This document shows, piece after piece, positions 21,598 to 30,713 of a DNA stretch of 64,000 nt. The first letter of the stretch is position 1; the number at the start of each line of letters is the position of its first letter. Made by a program: the position numbers and the translations under genes. Source of the stretch: Isoperla grammatica (Eukaryota; Arthropoda; Insecta; Plecoptera; Perlodidae); assembly GCA_945910005.1 (NCBI GenBank), contig OX246744.1:41717391-41781390 (forward strand). Reading direction: 5' to 3'. Below the pieces are notes generated by a model, which saw only the letters and a program-made list of their open reading frames with translations, was not told the origin of the DNA and made no database searches.

Positions 21598-22424
21598 AAT
21601 GACAATCTCACTATAATGACAATGTCACTAATGACAGTCTCACTAATGACAGTCTCACTAATGACAAACTTTCACTAAAAACAATCTCACTAATGACAGT
21701 CTTACGAATGACAATCTCACTATAATGACAATGTCACTAATGCCAGTCTCACGAATGACAATCTCACTATAATGACAGTCTCACTAATGACAGTCTCACT
21801 AATGAAGTCTCACCAATAACAATCTCGCTAATGACAGTCTCACTAATGACAGTCTCACTAATGACAGTCTCACTAATGACAGTCTCACTAATGAAGTGTC
21901 ACCAATGACAATCTCACTAATGACAGTCTCACTTATGACAGTCTCACTAATGACAGTCTCACTAATGACAGTCTCACTAATGACAGTCTCACTAATGAAG
22001 TCTCACCAATGACAATCTCACTAATGACAGTCTCACTAATGACAGTCTCACTAATGAAGTCTCACCAATGACAATCTCACTAATGACAGTCTCACTAATG
22101 ACAGTCTCACTAATGACAGTCTCACTAATGACAGTCTCACTAATGAAGTCTCACCAATGACAATCTCACTAATGACAGTCTCACTTATGACAGTCTCACT
22201 AATGACAGTCTCACTAATGACAGTCTCACTAATGAAGTCTCACCAATGACAATCTCACTAATGACAGTCTCACTAATGACAGTCTCACTAATGATAGTCT
22301 CACTAATGACAGTCTCACTAATGAAGTCTCACCAATGACAATCTCACTAATGACAGTCTCACTAATGACAGTCTCACTAATGACAGTCTCACTAATGACC
22401 GGCTCACGAATGACAGTCTCACTA
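21598..22424. repeat. 15-bp minisatellite TCTCACTAATGACAG, unit C (large)
   Basis: About 820 bp of 15-bp units, with a higher-order block of roughly 90-120 bp marked by AATGAAGTCTCACCAATGAC. It runs into the stop codon of the copy C gene and would form its 3' UTR. The copy in unit A is only about 90 bp. Confidence 0.95.
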
Positions 22425-24188
22425 ATGACAGAAACAATCCTTCCTCTGAATGCACCAATTCTTGCAGAACAGAGGACTCGTAGTTAGAAGGTCCTTGCAT
22501 CGAGGACAGGGAGGGGTGTTTTTAGGGGGGGTGCAATACTTCCACCACAGGTACGAGGGGTCCCATGGGTTCCACGGTGGCCAAGAACCCCAAGACGGAT
22601 CTTGGCCCCAAGGCGGATATTGGCCCCCATGCGGATCATGGCCCCAAGGCGGATATTGGCCCCAAGGCGGATATTGGCCTCCATGCGGATCATGGCCCCA
22701 AGGCGGATATTGGCCCCCATGCGGATATTGGCCCCCATGCGGACTTGTGTCCCAAGGCTTACCAGGTTTCCCATACATAGGGCGGTCCACGGGAACGTTC
22801 ACTCCCCCTGGCTTTCGGTCATCGCCTCCCGGCCCGTTACTTCGCGTACTACGCACAGACGAGTTACCCAAGTCATCAGCCGAGTCATCAGCCAAGTCAT
22901 CAGCCAAGTCATCAGCCAAGTCATCAGCTAAGTCATCAGCCAAAGTCGAGCCTTCCCCGCAGCGAACCTATTAGACGGGGAAGAAAACAAATATCAAACA
23001 CACAACACAACCTCAAACACCAATGTGTGTGGTCGTCGTAAAACATCTTCGATAATGCTTCCGTCACGGGTGGGTGAGCGGCAGCCAACCAGTTCAGATA
23101 CTTCCTGTCACCATTAAAGAAAAACCAAGAGATGAACTTAAAATCCAACTTAGATCTCTTCTTGTAGAAAAAGAATATTATTATATCGAGGATTTTATGG
23201 AAGACAAGTTTGGTTAATTGGTTAAGTGGAATCATTTAGTTGATATCAATGTGTTTTTGAGCCTAAAGAAATAAGTCTTCATGGCATCACTTTATTTTAT
23301 TTTATTTACTTCTAGCTTCTAGACATTAGTATTATTAGACTCACCATATCTGGTTGTGACAGCATGAGTATAGGTCTATATATTATGTGTTGTGCACTAT
23401 AGGCACTTTTACATGCATTACATGTTATTACATCTTGTCTGTACTATCAATTCCTATTTATATTAGGCCTATGCAATATCTGATGTTTTTTTTATATGTT
23501 AACGTAAGCCTTAGTCTTAATATAAAAGATGTGTTTCAAACAATATTATTTTGTTAAAGAAACAAGGCAAAATAAAAAAATAAAAAAATAAATAAAATAG
23601 CTGCTCGGGTTGCATGGCCGAGACCGTAAACACGTCATTGATTGAAGACGCAAGCATTACCGAAAATGTCAGTGTGCTACAAGACTTATCCATGATCCAA
23701 GATCTATCTCCATGAGTTAGAAGACTCAACGTGCTAGATATCTCAATGAGTTAGAAGACTGAACTTTAGACTATGGACTATAGAATGTGCTATAAGACTC
23801 AATGTGCTAGATATCTCAATGAGTTAGAAGACTGAACTTTAGACTATGGACTATAGAATGTGCTATAAGACTCAATGTGCTAGATATCTCAATGAGTTAG
23901 AAGACTGAACTTTAGACTATGGACTATAGAATGTGCTATAAGACTCAATGTGCTAGATATCTCAATGAGTTAGAAGACTCCATGTGCTAGATATCTCAAT
24001 TAGTTAGAAGACTCAATGTGCTAGATATCTCAATGAGTTAGAAGACTCCATGTGCTAGATATCTCAATTAGTTAGAAGACTCAATGTGCTAGATATCTCA
24101 ATGAGTTAGAAGAGCCTTGTCAGCTAATACTCACCATCAGCACGATAGCTATGAGAGGCACCAGGCCCCACGCCCACAGAAGTCTCAT
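22422..24188 (-). CDS. Secreted Gly/Pro/Trp-rich, seven-Cys peptide precursor, copy C
   Basis: Exon 1 (24135-24188) encodes MRLLWAWGLVPLIAIVLM with donor GTGAGT. The phase-0 intron is 22968-24134. Exon 2 (22422-22967) opens after acceptor TCTAATAG. The precursor is 199 aa: signal (about 1-21), acidic propeptide of ADDL repeats (about 27-53), furin-type RSTR at 57-60, a basic/Gly-Pro linker, a His/Gln/Tyr/Pro/Trp/Gly repeat block (GGQYPPWG units), a WNPWDP stretch, and a C-terminal domain (163-199). Its seven cysteines are spaced C-8-C-2-C-10-C-3-C-5-C-1-C. The same spacing is kept in copy D. The layout resembles crustacean multi-domain antimicrobial precursors (proline-rich arasins, hyastatin, penaeidins) in organisation only; the cysteine pattern does not match those I know. 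Antimicrobial or structural secreted roles are inference. Confidence 0.8.
23030..23672. mobile_element. Intronic MITE split by a 0.5-kb insertion, copy C
   Basis: The MITE of copies A and B is present as two halves, with 23092-23600 between them. The flanks are GGTGAGCGGCAGCCAACCAG on the left and CTGCTCGGGTTGCATGGCCG on the right. The insert replaces about 25 bp of the MITE centre. Confidence 0.7.
23098..23217 (+). pseudogene. Exon-like coding fragment in copy C intron insert
   Basis: After TTCAG, an open frame of 39 residues runs to TAA. It has protein-like composition (VTIKEKPRDELKIQLRSLLV, then EKEYYYIEDFMEDKFG and stop), followed by AT-rich sequence like a 3' UTR. It could be the last exon of a host gene or the 3' end of a retro-copied gene. 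I cannot name it. Confidence 0.35.
23700..24113. repeat. Intronic minisatellite with 73-bp higher-order repeat, copy C
   Basis: ATGTGCTAGATATCTCA / ATGAGTTAGAAGACTC units. Three consecutive 73-bp blocks (23746-23964) each contain CTTTAGACTATGGACTATAG. Confidence 0.9.
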
Positions 24189-24274
24189 GATGTGTTCTCG
24201 ACTCTTCAGTATCTTCAGATACTTCTATCTATGGAACCGTTGAATGAAGTGACTTTTCATCCACAGAATCGAGG

Positions 24275-24282
24275 CTTTTATA
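24275..24282 (-). promoter_or_regulatory. TATA box, copy C
   Basis: TATAAAAG on the minus strand, 87 bp upstream of the copy C start codon. Confidence 0.75.
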
Positions 24283-24713
24283 CAAGTTTCGATCGTGTAT
24301 TGATTTAACGTTGCATCGTTTTCCTGATAATGTTTAATCATGATAATTTAAATGTGCTTAGTTTCGATAATAATACATTATTTTTGAAAACACTCACGTC
24401 CATTTCGTAGGATTTAAATTTTATATGATAATATTTGGAACATTGACGTTTTATCTCTCCGAACTCCATCGAATTACAGTTAATACAAACATGACTTTAG
24501 GACAGTAAGTGTGAGTTTCAATAACATTTAGTGCGATGACCTTAAGTGGCAATGCGTCGCTGTTTAATTTGTGTGTCGTCACTTTTAAGCTGTAAGTTAT
24601 GAAATTAATAGTTCCTGAGTTCATACTTGGTGGTGTTTGTTATTGAAACTAGCAGAGTCGGAGATTTTGTAGTAGCCACAATGTCAGCGGAGTCATTTTC
24701 ACCTTTATTTAGT

Positions 24714-25122
24714 AGGTGGCTCGTTGGTCCAGTGGTTAGTATCCTTGCTTCCAATGCAGAAGGTACCGGGTTTAAATCCCGCTTCACGCAAAAGTTCTTT
24801 ATCATCTAATAAGGATTCAATTCCATCACTTCTTTTCTTAGGAATAAATAAACGGTGGCTTTGGAGCCGTCCTAGCAACGAAGCACACAATAAATTCAAA
24901 ATTGTTCTGAATCGGTCTTGTTGGTTCTGACATTTGTCTTCAGGTGTTCGCACTGTCCAATCACTAATTCACGTTTCGTATTTGATATATAGATCTTTGA
25001 TTGGTTATCGCCCACTTGTCGATGGTGTTCGGAGCCTACAGGGTTGGTTAAGTCGCTTTAAATTAAAGTCCCGCACTGAAAATCAGTCTTGTTCTGAGTG
25101 GGTAGACTCGAAATGTGAATTT
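24714..25122 (+). mobile_element. Full-length tRNA-Gly-derived SINE
   Basis: The head (24714-24790) is tRNA-like, with TGGTCCAGTGGTTAG as A-box, an anticodon-region CTTCCAATGC as in tRNA-Gly(TCC), and GGTTTAAATCC as B-box. The body matches the truncated copies at 2565, 11053, 19828, 31365 and 51689 and ends GAGTGGGTAGACTCG then an ATT-rich tail. This copy defines the family. Confidence 0.8.
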
Positions 25123-25242
25123 ATTTATTATTATTAATTTATTTATCTATGTTTTCAATGCGCATTTTTATATTGTTGTTAATTGTTGTTTTTATAAGAT
25201 AAGATAAGATTGTGTTTATTAAGCTTCACCAGCTGTTATTGT

Positions 25243-25332
25243 CATACATACATACATACATACATACATACATACATACATACATACATACATACATACA
25301 TACATACATACATACATACATACATACATACA

Positions 25333-25366
<34 letters not shown>

Positions 25367-25750
25367 CATACATACATACATACATACATACATACATACA
25401 TACATACATACATACATACATACATACATACATACATACATACATACATACATACATACATACATACATACATACATACATACATACATACATACATACA
25501 TACATACATACATACATACATACATACATACATACATACATACATACATACATACATACATACATACATACATACATACATACATACATACATACATACA
25601 TACATACATACATACATACATACATACATACATACATACATACATACATACATACATACATACATACATACATACATACATACATACATACATACATACA
25701 TACATACATACATACATACATACATACATACATACATACATACACATACA
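25243..25750. repeat. (TACA)n microsatellite
   Basis: About 500 bp of tetranucleotide TACA with a single TATATA interruption near 25362. All long frames on both strands here are artefacts. Confidence 0.98.
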
Positions 25751-26009
25751 CTACTATCTTATTATTACTGCAATTAAATATACATATACTTACAAATTAT
25801 TTTTACTGTCAATTATTATTTCTAATCGTACAATTGATGTTCATATACATAGCTTTGAGGACTTTTTGGCAGAAAGTCGTGATTTGCTTCGTGTCGTGTC
25901 CTTGATAGTTATGTTAAGGTGCATTATTCACTGTTGTGCATTGTTGTCATTGGAGATCTAGAGGGCCGTGATTAGCTGTATAAGGATCCAAGATCAATTC
26001 TGAAAAATG
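25751..26009. other. No gene seen
   Basis: Short unique AT-rich stretch between the TACA array and the TGGGGAGGCG element. Nothing supported. Confidence 0.5.
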
Positions 26010-26583
26010 TGGGGAGGCGTACAACAAACGACTCCACTGCAGCGCTGCCTAGAATTAACCGAAACCCCATCGAGGAGGCAGTGCACTACTTATTATTGTA
26101 AAATTATCGAAAGATTAAAAAAAAAGTCAAATAGTTTTGCAATGACTTAAGAATAGAACTTTTTCAGAGTAGACCATATCTAAAACTATCTAGAACCCTT
26201 TGTATGAGTATCATCACGGTCTTCTAAATCTTCAACAACAACAACAATAATACACAACAGTTAAAAATCAGTTTTCAAATGTCATCAAGGTTTATTGATG
26301 TGCACATTCAACAACTACATTCAACAAGATCATCATCTACTAACCTTGATGTAATATTTTTAATTGTTGTGTATTGTCGCACATAATAATTTAGAGAACC
26401 GTGATGATAATCATACAAAGGGTCCTAGATAGTTTTTGAAATGGTCTATTGATCTAGGACCCTTAGATAGAGCTAAACACGGCCCTCTAGCTCTTATTGT
26501 TGAAAATTGTGTGTATCCAATATTCAGTGACCTTTGGGCGGATCGCTCGCAACGCTCTCTGTGCACTTGTTACGCCTCCCCAT
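26010..26583. mobile_element. TGGGGAGGCG-ended element, copy 1
   Basis: Ends TGGGGAGGCG and CGCCTCCCCA. Left interior ACAACAAACGACTCCACTGC and right interior GCAACGCTCTCTGTGCACTT match those at 53806-54495, so this is one family. The middle is occupied by a foldback MITE at 26170-26449. Confidence 0.75.
26170..26449. mobile_element. Nested foldback MITE (TAGACCAT family)
   Basis: Arms TAGACCATATCTAAAACTAT and AACTATCTAGAACCCTTTGT with complements at the right end. The interior has CAACAATG repeats. Relatives lie at 27295-27430, 40183-40376 and 60228-60475. Confidence 0.75.
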
Positions 26584-26735
26584 AGGTGCAGACATGATAT
26601 ATTTACTGTTTTGTTCATCTGTCTTACACTTTACACTAGTGTAAGTCAGTGTTAGTGCTGAGTCGTTCTTTTGTTACCAAGTGTCAGTATAAATATTTTA
26701 TTGCCTGTAATTAAAACTTTCACAGTGTAACCAGT

Positions 26736-26880
26736 GCAAGAGATTTTACTCTGGCCATTTAACTCGTGTAAGACGCTTTGCTACACTGTCCAGTGTAAGA
26801 CCCAGTGGAGGCCAGGCGAATGAAGCTCGTTAAACATTAGGGGAAGCGGGAATATACAATAGATTATTTTCAAAAATGAT
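26736..26880. repeat. Dispersed repeat shared with 39412-40190
   Basis: GTGCAAGAGATTTTACTCTG, GTGTAAGACGCTTTGCTACA and ATTAGGGGAAGCGGGAATAT recur in the same order at 39412 onwards, where the copy is interrupted by another element. Confidence 0.7.
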
Positions 26881-26902
26881 CTAGACCCTTAGGTAAAGGT
26901 CT

Positions 26903-27180
26903 CTCACAGCAAGAAGTAAGATAGTATCAGGACCGCCCACATTTAGTTTCCAACCTAACAAGTGCGAATCACTAACGTTTTTCCCGATTATCTAGTACAA
27001 TTTGGTTGCGGTAAGTTTTTTGACGGTAACGCACAAGAAAACGTGCAAGCAGGTTTCCGTCAAAAAACTTAACGCAACCAAATTGTACTAGATAATCGGG
27101 AAAAACGTTAGTAATTCGCCCTTGTTAAGTTGGAAACTAATTGTGGGCGGTCCTGATACTATCTTACTTCTTGCTGTGAG
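26903..27180. mobile_element. Long-palindrome MITE (CTCACAGC ends)
   Basis: The arms are nearly perfect inverted repeats of more than 110 bp, from CTCACAGCAAGAAGTAAGAT inward to GTCAAAAAACTTAACGCAAC, with a short centre (about 27020-27060). It should form a near-perfect hairpin. No coding capacity. Confidence 0.9.
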
Positions 27181-27294
27181 GCCTTAGTAGTAGTAGTATT
27201 TTTTATTTACCAAAATGAGCTTTCGCTCTTTACAATGGCAAGTATCTACAATACACTTTTGACACTACTTTTTACAATACTACTTTTGAATTAA

Positions 27295-27430
27295 GTACGG
27301 TCTCTAAGTCTTCAGTGACAACAATGCACAACAATGAAAAATTAACATTTACATAACATTTGAAAAGTATTTTTTATAGTTGTGCATTGTTGTCACTGAA
27401 GATTTACAGACTATAGAAGGGTTCTTGATC
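27295..27430. mobile_element. Short foldback MITE
   Basis: CTAAGTCTTCAGTGACAACA and complement TTGTTGTCACTGAAGATTTA around an AT core, with CAATGCACAACAATG motifs. Related to 26170-26449 and 40183-40376. Confidence 0.7.
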
Positions 27431-27867
27431 AATTTTGAAAAAAGGTCTATTAGATAGAAGAGGATTTAAAATAATAAAATATTAGTTTTAATCCCATAGT
27501 TATTTATTTCATACATCCATAAATCGCAAACATTGCATTGACACTGAGTTTCACGCGTAACAGGCGTAGAAATATCAGTGCGTAATCATTTCTGCATTGT
27601 TCCTACAAATAATACATTGTATGTATTGTATATATTGTATACTCTGTACATAATACATTGTATGTATTGTATATATTGTATACACTGTACAACACATGAT
27701 AAGTACCGAACAATTTTAACACATTTGCACTCTTGCTTTTATCTTGGATATTTCAATATATTGAATAAAAATGACCGCATTTTATGTTTGCTTCAAGGCC
27801 ACTTATAGTTTACTTATATTTGCCCTGTGAGGATTGCTTAGGGATAGGCTTCGATTCCAAATATGGG
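27431..27867. other. AT-rich, no gene seen
   Basis: Contains two copies of a 40-bp ATACATTGTATGTATTGTAT segment (27610-27690). The one frame here is repeat-driven and not called. Confidence 0.5.
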
Positions 27868-28044
27868 AATCGATTATCGAAGGACAATAGTTATCGATAA
27901 TCGAAGAACAATAGCTATCGATTGTCGAAGGACAATAGTTATCGATAATCGAAGAACATCAGCTATCGATAATCGAAGGACAATATCTATCGATTATCGA
28001 AGGACAATAGCTATCGATAATCGAAGGATAAAAGTTATCGATCG
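27868..28044. repeat. ~24-bp array of TATCGATA-type motifs
   Basis: About seven units of ATCGA(T/A)(T/A)ATCGAAGGACAATAG(T/C)T. Most contain TATCGAT, often as TATCGATA. TATCGATA is the core of the DREF/BEAF-type binding element known from Drosophila. A regulatory role here is conjecture. Confidence 0.8.
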
Positions 28045-28277
28045 ATTAAGTCGATATCTTTACTAAACTATAATGATGATCTCAGCGGACAGTTCGACTA
28101 ACATAATAATATGTGTTGAGGTGATATTATAATACCATACAATAATATATTGAAGTACTATAGTGGATGAGAACATATTATAGCACCATACAATGTAATA
28201 TAATAGTACTAAAGTGGATGAGGACATATTATAATACTATACAATGTAATAGTACTATAGTGCACGGCACTTCAAGT

Positions 28278-28655
28278 CGGAACCAAACCGGACGCTGAAG
28301 ACGAAGCATCAATTCAACGCGCGCGACTTTAAAACTGTCCAGTGTTGCCCGATCCACCCTACCTTCCTTGAAGAGACGCGTGCGTTACGGTGCATCGCCC
28401 CCCCCCCCCCCCCTATCGCCCCGCCCCGCGTACTGACAAGGGAGATGCGACAACACAGCTTTGCGAGAAAAACATCTGCTCAGGAAAGTATCCTAATTGG
28501 CTGGTCAGGAAATGCCCCTCACCCCTCGCGACCCTTCGCGGACCGCCGTGACCACGTGCAGCGCACAAAAGTAGCCCTTACGAACACTTTTTTCAAACAA
28601 GGGCGTAGACAAACCCAACCAACCTCATAAAGTCGCTTCCGGTTTGGTTTCCACT
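28278..28655. mobile_element. Possible TIR element, GC-rich core
   Basis: GTCGGAACCAAACCGGA on the left and its near complement TCCGGTTTGGTTTCC on the right bracket an unusually GC- and CpG-rich 380-bp stretch containing a 16-C run (28398-28413). Ends and target duplication are unclear. Confidence 0.45.
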
Positions 28656-28982
28656 ATACTGGTTTCCACTATACATAATAATTAATAATGATCCTATAAT
28701 TTTTTGTATGCATGGGAGATAAGGATAGTATTAAATTGTCTATGCATTTATCATTTGCCTCTAAGATCCCCTAAACCGACGATTAATATACGCAAAATAA
28801 AATAAATTAATTGTTACTTTTCTATGGACGTATTTTTTTGTTCTGAAGGTTAAGTGAAACTTGTTCAGAGGTCAAACTACATGCATAGATTATTTTGAAA
28901 TAGTAAAACTAACCTAAATACTATTATAATATAACTGATATATTGTTGTTTCTTATGCTACCTATACTAACCATTACTACCC

Positions 28983-29074
<92 letters not shown>
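28983..29074. repeat. (AAT)n microsatellite
   Basis: About 30 perfect AAT units. Confidence 0.97.
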
Positions 29075-29872
29075 TATTATTAACCACAAAAGTGTAATAT
29101 TATTATATACCTAATCTATATGAATAAAATGAATAAACCAATGCCAACCAATAAATTTATACTTGAAGTAAATTAAAAATTAAAGTAATAATTGAAAAGT
29201 AAAACGTGGATGTTTGTGAAAAAAATGCAAATAATTATACACATTAAGTTTACAAAAATGAAATGAAATTCAATGTATTGGAAAAAATTAAAAAACAAAA
29301 ATTGCTATTTTAGCATCTTTAAGATAACGGCATTCATGAAAAATATTTGCAATCAATTTTAATTGAAAATAATCTGAGCCTAAAAAGTTTATATATTATA
29401 ATATTGCATTTAATTCTTATTAAATAATGAGAACATACTTTTATGATGGACATTTTTTACAACCATAGCGGTAATTGAAACCCATTCAAACCGCATTTGA
29501 AGCAATAAAACCCCCATAAAAATGTGAATACAGAGAATTAAAATTATATATACGTTCAATATAATATGAATAATTAAATTTGGTAGCAATCAATTAAAAT
29601 TAAATACTACACAAACCAAAAATAAAACATTATATAGCAAATATTTCATTTACTTATTTTCAAGCTAAATTCATCCTACTAACTACAAATTTATCTTTCT
29701 TTAAATGTAAATAAGTTTTTATGTGCTTGATCCAAGGCCGTAATGTAAAGTATTTTAACCAACAAATCGAAAAATAAATATTTTAGATTTAGAACCAAAT
29801 TATGATTAGTTTCCATGACAACTCAACCACCTGAAATATTAAATGAACTCTGAGCCAGTTGAGTTATAAATG
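29075..29872. other. AT-rich unit D flank, no gene seen
   Basis: Collinear with the AT-rich flank of units A-C (for example AATAAACCAATGCCAACCAA). No supported gene. Confidence 0.55.
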
Positions 29873-30713
29873 AATGACAATCTCACTAATGACAGTCTCA
29901 CTAATGACAGTCTCACTAATGACAATCTCACTAATGACAGTCTCACTAATGAAGTCTCACTAATGACAGTCTCACTAATGACAATCTCACTAATGACAGT
30001 CTCAATAATGACAATATCACTAATGACAGTCTCACGAATGACAGTCTCACGAATGACAGTCTCACTAATGACAGTCACACTAATGACAGTCTCGCTAATG
30101 ACAAACTCTCACTAATGCCAATCACAGTAATGACAGTCTCACTAATGTTAGTCTTACTAATGACATTCTCACTAATGACAGTCTCACTAATGACAGTCTT
30201 ACTAATGACAGTCTTACTAAAGACAATCTCACTAATGACAGTCTCACTAATGGCATCTCACTAATGACAGTCTCACTAATGACAGTCTCACTTATGTCAG
30301 TCTCACTAATGACCATCCCACTAATGACAGTCTCACTAATGACAGTCTCGCTAATGACAATCTCACTAATGACAGTCTCAATAATGACAATCTCACTAAT
30401 GACAGTCTCACGAATGACAGTCTCACTAATGGCAGTCTTACTAATGACATTCTCACGAATGACATTCTCACTAATGACAGTCTCACTAATGACAGTCTCA
30501 CTTATGACAGTCTCACTAATGACATTCTCACTAATGACAGTCTCACTAATGACAATCTCACTAATGACAATCTCACTAATGACAGTCTCACTAATGACAG
30601 TCTCACTTATGACAGTCTCACTAATGACATTCTCACTATTGACAGTCTCACTAATGACATTCTCACTAATGACAGTCTCACTCTTGACAATCTCACTAAT
30701 GACAATCTTACTA
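29873..30713. repeat. 15-bp minisatellite TCTCACTAATGACAG, unit D
   Basis: About 840 bp of 15-bp units (variants GACAATC, GACATTC) ending at the stop codon of the copy D gene. Independent expansion from copy C is likely because the variant order differs. Confidence 0.95.

Larger units (their letters stand above)
17128..24430. repeat. Tandem segmental duplication, unit C (older, partial)
   Basis: This is collinear with A and B from the aaataaaaacaagtg start through the gene promoter near 24280, but clearly more diverged. It lacks the TTAA-flanked MITE of A and B (3837-4123 and 12681-12967), the 5S-derived SINE and the terminal exon. After about 24430 the similarity to A and B is lost. Some similarity to unit D continues to about 24670. 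Confidence 0.8.

Noticed and set aside
25210..25961. IHTYIHTY and MYVCMYVC frames
   Set aside because: Translations of the TACA microsatellite.
27863..28066. IDNRRTIVIDNRRT frame
   Set aside because: Produced by the ATCGAT repeat array.
4267..30713. 15-bp and 33-bp arrays as a CRISPR array
   Set aside because: Units are contiguous with no unique spacers, and the genome is eukaryotic.
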